Source: Eupeodes corollae (taxonomy: Eukaryota > Arthropoda > Insecta > Diptera > Syrphidae). Taken from it: a DNA stretch of 64,000 nucleotides. Below are positions 20,924-32,644 of the stretch, piece after piece. Positions within the stretch are counted from its first letter, which is position 1, and every line of letters begins with the position of its first letter. The notes beneath the pieces were generated by a model. That model was given only the letters and a program-made list of their open reading frames with translations. It did no database searches and was not told the DNA's origin. Location: NCBI RefSeq assembly GCF_945859685.1, contig NC_079147.1, positions 238,510,765 through 238,574,764 on the forward strand, in the 5' to 3' direction. A program made the position numbers and the translations under genes.

Positions 20924-23900
20924 ATGGATGATCCACTAAGACCCAAGGCAATTCCATTAGCCGCTGAAACAGTTCTATGGTTTGAATTCCTCCTCGATCC
21001 AAATTTATTAACAAAACATCTTCGCAAACCTAATGCCGGTAATTTTAATACAACATTAAATTGTAAATATTTATTTAATATAAACTATTTTTGCTCATTT
21101 TAGAACCCAGTCCAATGGACCTTATCAATCAATTCATTGCAATGTCACCAGAAATGCAACAAATATCTCAAATAGATCTCGTCGGAGATTCCACTGACAT
21201 ACTCCGTGGAATTCCAATTACTCCTGGTACAGGAAGTGTTATCCCATCGGTAGACACTATTCGTCTCACAAGGAAACAGTTTGCTTTAAAGATACTTACC
21301 TTAAAAGTTGCTACATTCCTTCGATGGGATTTGGGTAAAGTTTTATTGCAAGGGTTTTGTTATCTTTTTCTGAACTCGTTTTTGTCCATAGATCTCTTTG
21401 AAAAAAACCTCACAAACATCAAGCAAGTTTCTCTCCTGAGAGATTTATGCACTATAAGCTTCGGAAAGCCAGTTCCAATACCCATTCCTTCAGATTTTAA
21501 CACAACAGTTGGTAAGTGCTTTAGGATGGAATGCAATAAGATTTTGAAGTTTCATTTGTTTTTCTTTTTGCCAACAGCCCCGGAAGGCAATGAAAAAGCA
21601 GCAAAGTTTGCTCTGGCAATCTACCATCGTTGGGTTCTTCGTCTGCAAATCATCAAAGACATTGCAAATAAGGCCTTGAGACCACAACTCCACAACAAGT
21701 AAGTTAATTAAAATATCATAAGTATGAATTCAATTTGTAGAGCATACAACTTTTATGTCAGTTTTGTTCCCATTGAGCCAATGCATCCTCATTTCGGAGC
21801 AGACATTCCAACCGAACCCAGCATCGAATATCTGAAACAACTATGTCAATCTTCCGAGTCATTCTATGTCTGTACCCATGACACCTTCGTTCTGATTCAT
21901 CCCAATTCCGAGACCAATTCTCAGAATTTTGAAGGAATGAAACAAATCTCCCCAGCTGAGCTGAGAACTCAAATCTTCTTTGACTTTGTCAACTTCTATC
22001 TATACACAAAACAATATCGCAAAGCCCAAGAAGCAGTTATTGAGTGTCGGAAGAATCTCTTGGAGATGAAGTCCGAATACAATAAAAGGGCAAAAGCCGA
22101 GTTTATTTTTTGTCATTTAGATGAAACCGAATTGGAGGGATATCTGATGGCTTGTGGAGTCAGTGATCGGCTAGTATCGCTAATGGAAAAGTTTAGTGCT
22201 TCAATATTGAATAACTATAAGGTAAAGACAAAATAGATCCTATCTTATCTCTATGGAAACGAACAAAAGCATTTGTGTCTCTTTTCTTGCAGGACATCAT
22301 TGAAATCCTTAAGGCTGATAATAAGTTTCGAGAAATTCCCATTGTCAATCGAAGAATTCTGGAGTTGGACATTGAAGGAGCAATTTCGCAAGGTCTTCTC
22401 AAAGAAACTCGTGAATTGGAGATGAAAGTTGCAGCTCTTAATGTCGTTCGATGTATTTTTGAGGATGGAAATATTTTTGGCAGTGTAGATTTCTTTGATA
22501 AATACAGAAACTTTAATTGCTTTACAGCTTTAGCTGATGTAAGGATAACCAAACAAAGAAGGACTTCTTAAATGCGACTTCGTTGATTATTTTTTCTTTG
22601 CAGGGAATTTTTGACATCCTCCCTCACTGTTCCCTCGGAGATCGAAATAAAGTCAAAGAATTTCTAGTTGACTGCATTTTGAAACATGCCAATGGAAAAC
22701 ATCTGCTTCAAATCGTCGAATCCATTGGTTTGTTCTCGAATTTGGAAATTGAAGATCTCAAGAGGCAGATAACAGAGGAAGAAATCTTCGTACCAATGCT
22801 GGCCATACAAACCGATTGGAAGATAACAGCCAGAAGTTAGTAGAATGTTTAAAATTGTCATTATATTTTTTGTATTTATTTGTGTTTGTTTGTTTATTTT
22901 TTGAAGACCGAGTGGACCCTGCAGCAGTGGATCGTATTGAAGTTGGGTCGTTAGAGAGACAATTGATATCCTGTTCAAATGCGAATGCAGTCCGCAAGAT
23001 ATTAGTCAAACTTGCTGCCACAAATCCAACGAAACCGCTGTTCACTGTGAATCCAAGCTGGCAAATACCAACTCCTATAAATTCTCTCCTCATGTCGATG
23101 CCAAGAGGATTTCTACAAGATTTTGCTTATGTTCTACTTGGAAAAGCCCGAGAAATGGCTGCAAAGAATGTACTTTTTCTACTATCATATCTTTGCACCA
23201 TTTTTAAGGAACAATTGACTTTTTATCTTCTAGGACTACGTAGGAGCTGTCTCTATGTTGAGTGTCCTCAAATCAGAGACTCAACGTCAAGAACTATCAA
23301 ACACATCGTCTGTTGCAAAGTTAGGCAAACTTGTAAATTGGGAAATTCTTCTTATACAAATCTGTCAGTGCCTAGAGGAGTGGAACAAGAAGACCTTGGA
23401 CCTGCAATCTCTTGGTAATCGATGCAAACAATGCTTGAGTTCTTTACAGAGTGGCGATAACATTATACCCAGGATAGAAGTATAAAATATCTCTTTCACA
23501 TTCTCAAGCTATTCTCATTCATGCGACTTTTTTGCTATAGATCATTGACCATTGCGCCATAATGCTTCTAAATCTCAGTGAATGGTCAGCCCTGATGTTC
23601 CTAGACAAACGATTGCCTCACCTCGAACTGCCACTAGCATTTGCCACAACTTTCCTTGACATGGAAAAAATGAAGGGAACAAAGAAGGCTTGTCGAGATG
23701 CTTGGGATATTGTGCTGCCGATGTTTAGCAATCAAAACAAACGAGGAGGTGGTGGTAATTCAAGGAACTCTCCCAATCTCGCAGTCAATTCCGGACTGCA
23801 ACCATTTTTGAAAAGAATTCGAGATCAGGGCTTATTTTCGTTGGTTATTTCATTGCTTGGTAAGATTCACAATATACTCAAAGACGATGCTAACTATGAG

Positions 23901-26900
23901 CTGAATGGAGAGTACATACAATTGTGGCCAACAAGTATTAGCAAGTAGGTTCAGTTTTTTTAGAGAAGGTACAAGATTTGTTTCACGTCCTCTTTGTCTT
24001 TCTTGCAGTCCTCTGGGTTATAGCATCCGTTCAGTATCGGAAACACTCAATTGGCTCCTCAAAGAAGCTCTCAAATACTATCCACAAGCGATCACGTGGT
24101 TAAAGATGAAAGGTGATGTAGAATTGGGTAAGCGTAGGGTCTTTTTTTTAGTTTTAAATAAATTCAAATGATTTTAATTTGCGGTTCTCGTTCAAGCGAT
24201 TGGTAACAATGAAGCAGCAATGAGGTGCTATGTGAATGCTCTGATCACCGGAACTGAATATTGTACATTGCCGTTGCAACGAATGATCGCTGATGATTTT
24301 GTGATACGGAAAATGATCAGATGTTGTTCAAATCTGGGTTGTTATATGCAAGCGGCTGTGTTGTGTCAGGTAAACGCATCTATCTAACAAATCAAAAGTT
24401 TGTGATTTTTTCTTTTTTTTTAAATTTTGTAGTTCCTTGATGAAATCGATTATAGTTTGGCATTTAAGAATCTTACTGAGAAATCATCGAATTTCACTGA
24501 TGCCATGGATGCTTATTATGGTTGTATATGGGATACAACGCTGTTGGAGTTTATTGTGAACTTACATGCAAAGAAGGGCGAAAATACGAGAAAACTCGAA
24601 GCGGTAAGTAAATTTAATAAAATCTAGTTTAGTGAACCTGGAGGATGAAAAACTGCGATCAATACTATGGTGACTACTAGCGATAAAAACCAAGAACGCC
24701 TTTTTCGATGCGGCTTTTTCATTGGAGCCAGGTTAGGTTAGGTTAGGTTAAAGTGGCTGTCCGTGATGGAATAGGACACACTTAGGTTAGTATAATGGCC
24801 CATTGTGATACCACATGAATCTTGAGGCTTCCTCCTTACACAGCGTGAGAGGTTGATTATGCTAATATGATTTAGATCGTTAAAGAATTCTCCTAGGTAA
24901 TTCTTGCGTTTTTGAGCTAGAGCAGTGCATGTACAGAGAAGCTGAAGAACTGTTTTCTTATCTTCCTCGTCCATACAGCTTCTGCAAGTCATTCGAGAAC
25001 ACGCCTAACCACTTGGCGTGCTTTCCTATTAGACAGTGTCCTGTTATGACACCTATTATCGAGCTTATATGCGATCTGCAAGCACCTTAATCGACACTTG
25101 GTGATGTTGTTCCACCTGGTGTTTGCCTTCTTCATAGTCATAGCGTCCTGCTTTAGCAATGTTTTACGAGTAGCGATTGGTATGCCAGCATTTGCGAAAC
25201 GTGGTTTTTGCTGTACCGTTCCTAGCGAGTTCATCTGTCTTACAGTTACCTGGAATGTCTCTATAGCCCGGCATCCAGCAAATGTGAATATTAAACTGTG
25301 TCGTCATCTCCATTAGAGATGATCTACAGTAATGGACTGTTATAAAATTTGTAGAGACAGAGTCCAGGGATTTGATAGCGGCCTGACTATCTGAGAAGAT
25401 GCGGATAAGAGATATTGATATCACGTTTTCTTTAGGCCAAGAAAAACTTCTTTTAATCGAAGGTAGAATGAGAGACATAATTTCACTAATTGGAGCCAGA
25501 CTAAGGCAGCAAGTCTGTAGCTATAGTTGCATCAATTAGCGCCTCATGACCATTCGCATAAAGGCTAAGTTCGACAACATTAGTCTAATACGCGTACACC
25601 CTCCCACAGAAGAGAAAAATGACAACACCAAAGATATGTTCTTATAGCTCTTGAAGAAGATAGGAACACCAACTTTTCAGAAGCATGAGAAGCGTGCGGT
25701 CAAAGATGTCGAGAGGTTCAGGACTAGAAACGAAGCTCGAAAGTTTTATAAGCAGTTAAAACGAAATCCATAAACGTCGAATCGGAAGGCTACAAAGACG
25801 AAATTGTAGAACAACAGTCAATGCTGAAAATATGAAAGTATCACTTAGCAGACGAACAGAATTCCGCTGTTAAGCTGGTTGGTCCATTCAATATAGACAA
25901 TCCCGTTTTCCAGACTTGGACAAAGTAAAGATTGCCAAATCTAAACTGAAGTCTAACAACGCCGATGGAGCAGATGTCCTGAATGCCGAGCTTTTCACAT
26001 CAGCTGGAGATATTTACGCTAGGAGTATGCACCACCTTATCTGTAAACTATAATCGGAAGAAAGTATCCCGATAAATGGAACCTCAGTACTTTTTGCCCG
26101 CGAATACTAAAACAAAAGACCCTTTTAACTGCAACAACTAAAAAGGTCTAAGGCCCAACGTCAACAACCTGATAGGTCCTTATCAGTGTGGTTTTAGACC
26201 AAGAAAGTCCACAATCCATTATATATTCACATTGAATATCCAAATCCTGAAAATAAAAACCAAGAAAAACAAATCGACACCCACCATCTCTAAATCGATT
26301 TCAAGGCTGCATATGACAGCATCTATAGGACGAATTGTATAAAGCCATGTCTAGTTTTGTATCCTGCGAAACTCTCTCACTGATTATGTGATATCAAATT
26401 CCAAATACGGCAAAAATTGAAAATAAGTGACCACGAAACCTTTCGATTTGAAATTACTTTAAAAAACAATAACCAAACAAAAATTAATGCAAAGTATAAG
26501 GTTTTAAACTATGATAAAGATATTTTTTTCTCAAGTCTTTTAGCGAGTGATCTAATTGGTGTGGATATTGTCAACAGAAGTATTGATGTATTGGCTGATT
26601 TGTTGTGTGATGAATTGGATATAATTGTGAAAGGAATGATTGTTGAGAAAAACGTTAATAATGAAACATCAGTGGTTTAATAGAAAATTAAAACAAAATA
26701 AAATTTTAAAATATGAACAGTTCACGTTTGGCAACCAAAATTCGGTAAGGGATGAATATATTTTAGCAAGAAACATTTATAAAAGGGAACTTCGATTAGG
26801 AAAAGCTAACTTAATTCAAAAAAAGATTGACACATCGGGAAATTCACAAAAATAATGGAAAAACATAGAAAATCTAGTTTTAAATAAGAACCATTGTGTG

Positions 26901-29595
26901 ACCCTGTCTTTTTGGGTTTCAAGAGGGCCTTCGAGATTGTTGATCGTAAGATACTTCTTGAAAAGCTCTCAAAATATGGTATCAAAAAAAATGAGTCGAA
27001 ATGGTTTGAGTCATATTTAAATGCTCGAACACAGGTGCACCTCAGGGCTCGGTATTGGGGTGTTCTTGTTCCTATTATATATAAATGATATAAACTTGGC
27101 AGTTAAATGTTTTAAATTATGTATGTATGTTTGCTGATGACGCCCTTCTCTTTATTTCTGGGAAAGATATGCATGAACGTACGGAGAAACTTAATAATGA
27201 CTTGCGATCCAGAAGTGAACGGCTGATTATTAATAAGTTAAAACTGAATGTGAAGAAAACAAAGTGGATGTATATCAATGGTTGTGCGGAACTGAATGTA
27301 ATATTAAAAAAATTAATGGAGAAAATATAAATCGTTTTGATGAACTTAAGTACTTAGGAGTAGTAATTGAAAATAAAATAAACCTTCAACTTAAAGCTAA
27401 TACCAAGTATGTTTGCAAGAAACTTTTGGCAAAAATATACTTTCTTGGCAGGATTAGAAAAAAATGTCAATTAATACTGCAATTAAAATTTATAACGCGA
27501 TTGTTAAACCTTATTTTCAATATTGTTCTACCATTTTATTTTTATCTTCTCAAGGAGATTTGTCTCGCCTCCAAAAACTGCAAAATAGAGCTATGAGAAT
27601 AATCTTAAAATGTGCGCGTCTTACCCATATAAGAACTATGTTGCAGAAACTTAACTGGCTTAGTATAACTCAGCTAATTAAACTGAATGTTTTATTGTTT
27701 GTATTTAAAATGAAAAACAATATGCTTCCAAAGTACTTAAGCAATAATTTAAAATATATCTGTGATTCCCAACCAAGAAGTGCTCAAAACTTTAGACTTG
27801 ACAAGAAAGCAACCTCTAGAATGCAGAACACAATGATGTTTAAAGGGCTCCAATTATATAATAATCTAGTGAAATTAAATCTTTAAAAAAAAAAAGTAAT
27901 TAAATATTTGAAATCGGATAATTAATAAGATCTATTAAAATTTATTGGACCAAATGGCTTTTTAGCCAAATCACAAAAAAAAAAAACAAAAATAAAGAAT
28001 AAGCTTTAGACAAGGTGATGAGCTTTCAATTGAATTCTTTAACATCGCCCTTATATAACGTCAATAAAACAGTTGATCTCAAGCAACTAAAGTGTCGTTA
28101 TATAATGCCCTAATCATAAGCGTCCTGCTATACGGTGCATAAGCTTGGAATAAGGCAAAAGAGGGTAAAATCGAAGAACTTTTCTCTCGAAACGACCCAA
28201 GGCATGATTTATGGTTCCATATGCTTAGAATCTGAATAGAGATTTAATTATGAGCTGTACAGCGATGTAGACTTATGCAAAAGTATAAAATTCTAACACC
28301 TGAGATGACTGCGTCACGCAGAGCGCACACAAAACCGATGTAGGTCTATTCTCGTCGAAACATAAAATTTCAGATACTTACTAAATATCTGGGTCTCTTC
28401 TTAGACAGAAAACTAGATTGGAAACGTTAAATAGAAAAAAGATCCAAGAAAGCTACAGTGGCTTCTTTTCCCTGCTAAACAGCCATTAGTAACAAATGGG
28501 AATATACTCAGCAAACAAATAGCTGCTATCGCCTTCCAACTTCACTACAATGTACTTGGGCACTCCGTAATTCTTATTCTTTAGAATCAATTCAAAATAC
28601 CCAGACTACACTATCCGCAAACTACAGTCCGATACAAACTTCGAGATTTCCATGCCTTCCAGAACACTCTGGAACTCTTTGGGTATTCCTGGAAAAGAGT
28701 CAATCCACTTCTATATAGATGGATCAAAAACTAATGAGGAAGTCTAGCGTGTTCCAGGTTGAACTTATAGTGTTAATAGAATTCTTGTCTTGGCTTAAAG
28801 AAAACGTGATATTCATATCGGAAATCCGGACTTTCTCACATAGACACTGTCTAAAAGTAGAGCACTCCAAGGAGCGAGGCGTATTCTTAAATGCCTTTTG
28901 CAAAAGCTGTATGGAGGAGGAAAAAGAAGAAGTAGGTAGAAATATCTACCTAGGAGAATTCTTCTATAACGATCTCAAACACACTTTGAGGTCTTTCACG
29001 ATTCATAAGAAAATCCAATTAAAACATTCTCCCATAACCGGACCCTGATATGAGAATCATTGTCTCCAGTATTCGGTTATGAGAGAGTGTACTGTATTTC
29101 AGTCCGTTTAAAGAACTGTCGACTGAGAGTCACATCAAGAGTTCATTGTTATCGTAAATATTATCGATTACATTGACTTAAATAACGTGCTTAAAATGTT
29201 TTGAAATGAAGTTCAAATGCAAAGCAAAGAGATGCACTTGAATACAAATTTATTATTTATTCATTGTATAAATATTTCTTCCTACATTGATTTTAAATTG
29301 AATGTATTTAGGTCAAGTATAAACTTTGTCATTTAAAATTTCAAGTGCCCGGCTAGCTCAGTCGGTAGAGCATGAGACTCTTAATCTCAGGGTCGTGGGT
29401 TCGAGCCCCACGTTGGGCGAAATATCCTTTTTTTTAAAATAAAAATAATTATAAATGGTTTTGTTTTAATTTCAGATAGCGGTTATGAGTACACTAGAAC
29501 TAAATGCCAACAATAATGACGAAATTAAGAGGGAAGCAGCTGCCATCAGGAAATCAAAGTTTCTAAGGGCTCTTGCAAAGCAGTATTTGCTTTAA
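20924..29595 (+). CDS. IntS8: Integrator complex subunit 8
   Basis: IntS8 is a helical-repeat subunit of the Integrator complex, which cleaves nascent snRNA and other RNA polymerase II transcripts in the nucleus; with PP2A it terminates paused transcription. Fourteen exons: 20924-21038, 21104-21334, 21392-21511, 21578-21698, 21741-22221, 22293-22538, 22604-22835, 22907-23169, 23234-23479, 23541-23944, 24009-24127, 24197-24369, 24433-24603, 29476-29595. All introns are GT..AG and the joined frame is 1013 aa, close to the ~995 aa known for the human protein. Residues 19-22 are W-F-E-F in ETVLWFEFLLDP, the conserved N-terminal motif linked to PP2A recruitment. The rest is predicted alpha-solenoid, ending SKFLRALAKQYLL. 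A polyadenylation signal AATAAA lies at 29654. Introns 1-12 are 42-72 bp; intron 13 is 4.9 kb of retrotransposon debris plus a tRNA gene. Family assignment is from protein wording, not a search. Confidence 0.92.
24725..25500 (-). mobile_element. RNase H-bearing LINE, 3' part, in IntS8 intron 13
   Basis: On the minus strand: IRIFSDSQAAIKSLDSVST (RNase H D-S-Q motif), HICWMPGYRDIPGNCKTDEL (RNase H WxPGH-like block with H changed to Y), then a cysteine-rich tail with MTCRSCMDEEDK and LLCTCTALAQ. The 3' end carries an AGGTT tandem run at 24730-24748. This organisation (RT, RNase H, zinc knuckle) fits R1/LOA/I-type LINEs. One frameshift lies near 25165-25234. Homologous pieces lie at 7640-7940, 28080-29060 and 47960-48510. 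Confidence 0.8.
25640..26410 (+). mobile_element. RTE-like LINE reverse transcriptase fragment
   Basis: The plus strand in shifting frames reads KSNNADGADVLNAELF, YARSMHHLICKL.SEES, NNLIGPYQCGFRPRKSTI, KQIDTHHL and DFKAAYDSIYR: RT blocks 1-4 of an endonuclease-RT LINE. Many stops and frameshifts. The reverse-oriented counterpart at 31651-32040 has the same wording. Confidence 0.75.
26411..27895 (+). mobile_element. CR1-like LINE, EN end through RT to C-terminus
   Basis: Starts with ISDHETFRFEI, the final S-D-H block of an apurinic endonuclease domain. It proceeds through a linker (QWFNRKLKQNKILKYEQFT), RT pieces (FKRAFEIVDRKILLEKLSKY; VCADDALLFISGKD, a YADD variant; LKLNVKKTKWMYING; LKYLGVVIENKINLQ) and the C-terminal part (YNAIVKPYFQYCSTILFL; LQKLQNRAMRIILKCAR; LPKYLSN), ending at 27886 with an A-rich tail. 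Frame breaks at about 26680, 26855, 27090 and 27330. Wording is closest to CR1/Daphne-type insect LINEs. Confidence 0.8.
28080..29060 (+). mobile_element. RNase H-bearing LINE fragment in IntS8 intron 13
   Basis: Plus strand: LTKYLGLFLDRKLDWKR (post-RT block), SIHFYIDGSKTNE (start of RNase H, D-G-S), LSWLKENVIFISEIRTFS, and the cysteine-rich end FCKSCMEEEKEEVG with YLGEFFYNDLKHTL. It is related to the inverted copy at 24725-25500 (CRSCMDEEDKK; YLGEFFNDLNHIS). Degraded. Confidence 0.7.
29347..29419 (+). tRNA. tRNA-Lys(CUU), nested in IntS8 intron 13
   Basis: A complete cloverleaf is visible: 7-bp acceptor stem GCCCGGC/GTTGGGC with two G-U pairs, D arm GCTC..GAGC, anticodon stem TGAGA/TCTCA around loop CTCTTAA (anticodon CTT), T arm GTGGG-TTCGAGC-CCCAC, discriminator G. 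A box TAGCTCAGTCGG and B box GGTTCGAGCCC are canonical, and a T-run (TATCCTTTTTTTT) follows within about 10 bp as RNA polymerase III terminator. No intron, CCA not encoded. It lies about 55 bp upstream of the last IntS8 exon, on the same strand. Confidence 0.97.
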
Positions 29596-29659
29596 ATAAT
29601 TTTAATAGCGTATAGGTACTTATTGTTAGATGTTTTACTATTTTGCTTTAAGAAATAAA

Positions 29660-29959
29660 CTAACAAAACAAAATTGAAAATTTTTCATTAAACTAACCGA
29701 CCAGTCCGACTGGGCATGAATGGACAAGCCGAGACCCTAAAGTTGGTAATTTTACCGAGCAATTAGGAGCTAACTGGGCTGCCAAATTGTTGATAATCAA
29801 ATTAGTTTGACTGAGTTCTTGCATGTTTATGAATATGTAGTGTCTGAAAATAGCCTTAGATCCACATGGCCCGTTCTTATATGGCCAATTTTAATGAAGC
29901 AATTCTCCAAAGCACCTCTTGGCGAACCCATTTTCTAGGGGCAATAATTATAAACAAAT
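29660..29959. other. IntS8 downstream spacer
   Basis: Begins after the IntS8 AATAAA signal. No gene. The minus strand between 29950 and 29700 may be the extreme 3' part of the LINE at 29960-30300. Confidence 0.35.
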
Positions 29960-30300
29960 ATTATCAATGTTAAATTGATGAGCATTCCTGGAAGTGCGAG
30001 TACTGTGGCTGAATTTGTGAAATGGGCAATTCTATAGAACATTAATTTGTAAAAATACGGGTAAAACAACGAAATACAAGAAACACCAGAAACACTGGCG
30101 CGGTGTTACACTGATGTAAATATTTTATATACAGTTCCATCGCCTATAATTTTTAAAGCTCTATTTTGGATTCTATCTAAGAGGCTTAAATTTGTTTCAT
30201 GGGCGCTTGCTAAATATGCGAGTTATATTCAAGTTTTGAACGAATAATTTGTAAATTACAGATCATAAGGTGTGTTAATGTCCATTCGCTCTACATGACC
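29960..30300 (-). mobile_element. LINE C-terminal fragment
   Basis: Minus strand: LASAHETNLSLLDRIQNRAL, KIIGDGTVYKIFTSV, a degraded HR.SVSGVSCISLFY, then NSATVLALPGM. This is the C-terminal wording of insect CR1/BS-like LINEs (LLDR.QK.A...IGDP.....L.SL.HRR.V..L.LFYR). Adjacent DNA (GCGAGTTATATTCAAGTTTTGAACGAAT) also occurs at 58035-58070. Confidence 0.7.
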
Positions 30301-30339
30301 CAGCCATCTAAGACGTTCTTTTAACCAGGTCAGTTCACT

Positions 30340-31110
30340 TAAAAAAAATAGTAGCTAAATATTTAGTAGGGCCTCCTTTATTTTTGATAACTTCTCCAAT
30401 CTGTTTCTCATCGAAGAGACAAGCTTGGCGTTCGTATCTCGAGAAATTTTGTTCCATACGTCAAGTATGGTCATTCTTGTTGGCGATTGTATGCTGAAGA
30501 ATCTTTTTTTCTAGGTGTTCAATAGGATTAAGATCTGGAGACTGAGCGTGGTGCTTCACATGCGTACTAACATTGGACAGCAACCAATTATTTACCACCT
30601 TGGCCGTATGTTTAGGATCATTGTCCTGTTAAAAAGTAAAGTTGCTGCCAAGACCCAATTTTTGGGCAATTGAATGTAGGCGTCCATCTGAACCAAAGAT
30701 GTTAAATTTATTTTCGTCAGTAAATATAACCTGGTCCCAAAACGTACTTGCCTGCGTGAAACTGCATACTCCAGCCTAGCTTTTTTATTAGCCTTTCGAA
30801 GGAATGGCTTCTTACGCCACAATCTACCATTAAATTTCTCATTAATAGGTTTCTAATTTCTTTAGGGCGAGACATCAATCAATTTAACTTTCCTGCTAAA
30901 ACTGGGGCACTTTGCTTGGGATCCTCTGCTATACTCCTCAACAATCTTCTCTCCGTACGATGATAAATCTTTTTTGGACGACTTGATCTAAGTTGGTTTG
31001 CGATTGTTTTCGTTTTTTTTTTAATAATTGTCTAATACATATTGGATTGAAGACCATGGTCTTTTGAGTACTTTTGAGAAATTTCACCCAAAGATGTTCC
31101 CTCATTTCAC
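30340..31110 (-). mobile_element. Degraded Tc1-like transposon
   Basis: Minus strand: NQLRSSRPKKIYH-like start, then KPFLRKANKKARLEYAVS, VIFTDENKF equivalent in another frame, SDGRLHSIAQKLGLGSNFTF, NRTMILNIRPRW or, in frame, QDNDPKHTAKVVNNWLL, HAQSPDLNPIEHLEK. These give the D, D and E positions of a DD34E transposase. Multiple frameshifts and stops. It is a different lineage from the element at 5578, judged by protein wording. Confidence 0.8.
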
Positions 31111-31135
31111 AAGTCAATGGGCAGGTTTAGGCATC

Positions 31136-31650
31136 ATAAGGGACTTCATTTGAAGTCAACTTCGTTCTTTGAACGTACATTTTGACCAAGGCAACTAGTT
31201 AGTTATTAAAGTGTCATGAATTTGAAATTTAGAACTTTATTTCACAAACCTTTACTTTAAGTTCATAGTACAAAAAGTACCAACAAAATTATTATCTACA
31301 AGCACTCCTCAGGCAAGCTACAAGTCCATCACGATTTGTATTTTTTATTGTAAAGAAATACTAATTATTTCTTTTTCAAATTGACAAAGAAAGCCTTCTA
31401 CAGAAAGCATAAAATGAAGTTGTGCAGATGCAAAATAAATAAATCAGAGATTAATAAAGTTCAGCTTTCTATTGAATGAAAAAACAAGATCAATTGTCAT
31501 TCCGACATAAGTTGACTTGACTTGATAGTTAGGGAGATATTTCTTGACTAACTTTTCATTCAACTTTCCATTAAATTTGCCTTAATTGGAAGGTAATTTT
31601 GTGGCAGCTTGTCAGGTACTAGAAACTTGCCTTACTTTCAAGTCCCTTAT
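31136..31650. mobile_element. MITE (ATAAGGGACTT family), copy 2
   Basis: Ends ATAAGGGACTTCATTTGAAG at 31136 and the inverted ATAAGGGACTTGAAAGTAAG ending at 31650; body collinear with 17985-18445 with about 60 bp extra. It abuts LINE sequence on its right, so it apparently inserted into that remnant. No protein. Confidence 0.85.
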
Positions 31651-32040
31651 AGATGCTGTCATACGCTTCTTTAAAATCGAGAAAGAGATGGTGGGTATCG
31701 ATTTTGGAAGTTCCTGGGTTTTTTTACAAGATCTGCCGTAATGTGAAAATATTTTTTCAAGAAGCTACACTGATAAGGACCTAGGACTGAGGTTATTGAC
31801 GAACGGCTTCAGACGTTCACATAATACGGCAGAAAAAAAAAATCTTATATGCAATGTTTATGAGATTGATGCCTCTGTAGTAGGCGCAATTTAGAGGGTC
31901 TCCTTTCTTGTGTATTTGGTAAACTATGCTGGGATTCCACTCATCGGGCTTGCTTTCTTCCGACCATATTTTGCAGATGAGTTGGTGCATGCTCTTTACC
32001 AAGTCATCGACTGCCGATTTGAGTAATTCGGCGTAAATGT
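31651..32040 (-). mobile_element. RTE-like LINE reverse transcriptase fragment
   Basis: Minus strand: KSMHQLICKIWSEESKPDEW, then IVYQIHKKGDPLNCAYYRGI and LINIAYKI: RT blocks 1-2. Further left in shifted frames come the remains of FGF-like and DFKEAYDSI blocks at 31780-31660. Same family as 25640-26410 in the opposite orientation. Confidence 0.75.
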
Positions 32041-32644
32041 AGACATTAAGAAGCGTTTTTTAACAGCTCCGTGGCATTGAGTTTTCGCAATATCAAAGTC
32101 TGTACAATATATTATCCTCCATTAAACAGTGTTGTTACGTTCAAAATTGAAAAGTCTATAATTTGATGCCGCGGAAAATGATCGAAATGAAAATTAACCC
32201 AAGAAAATCCAATCTCATGATTCCTGATATTGATATTGTAATATTGGTGCCAGGTGATTTTTGTTTCATTAAATATTTTCTGCATTTGAACCAAATCCAC
32301 ATCGTTTGGGAGCAGTTTTTAATACTACAGCGTTATTATTTAAATCAGTTTTTGTTCAAAAAAGTGTTTGAATCAAATATTGTACGTCATATTTATAATG
32401 ACTCAATCAAAAAGAAGCATATACATAAATATAAAGAAGCAATAAAATACACAATTTTTCTTTGTAGTTAAGTTTTTGTATTTTAAAGAGTTATAACAAA
32501 AGTTTAAATTTCATCACATTTATCATAGAAAATATGACTTAGTTAAAAAATAAATATGTATCTCAAATATCTTAGATTATATTATTTCAAGAACATAATT
32601 ATTTGAAATATTGAAAGAGTAAAAAGAAACTGTTTCCGATATTT
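32041..32644. other. Spacer downstream of Fen1
   Basis: AT-rich; would hold the Fen1 3' UTR and polyadenylation region (minus strand). A 102-codon plus-strand frame at 32163-32471 has no motif and AT-driven composition. Confidence 0.4.

Noticed and set aside
22193..23093. Minus-strand frames of 104-119 codons over IntS8
   Set aside because: Opposite-strand shadows of IntS8 exons 5-8.
24730..24750. AGGTT tandem run resembling insect telomere repeat TTAGG
   Set aside because: It is the 3' tail of a LINE on the minus strand; flies lack TTAGG telomeres and the run is short.
32163..32471. 102-codon plus-strand frame downstream of Fen1
   Set aside because: Low-complexity AT-rich reading with no domain; overlaps the likely Fen1 3' region.
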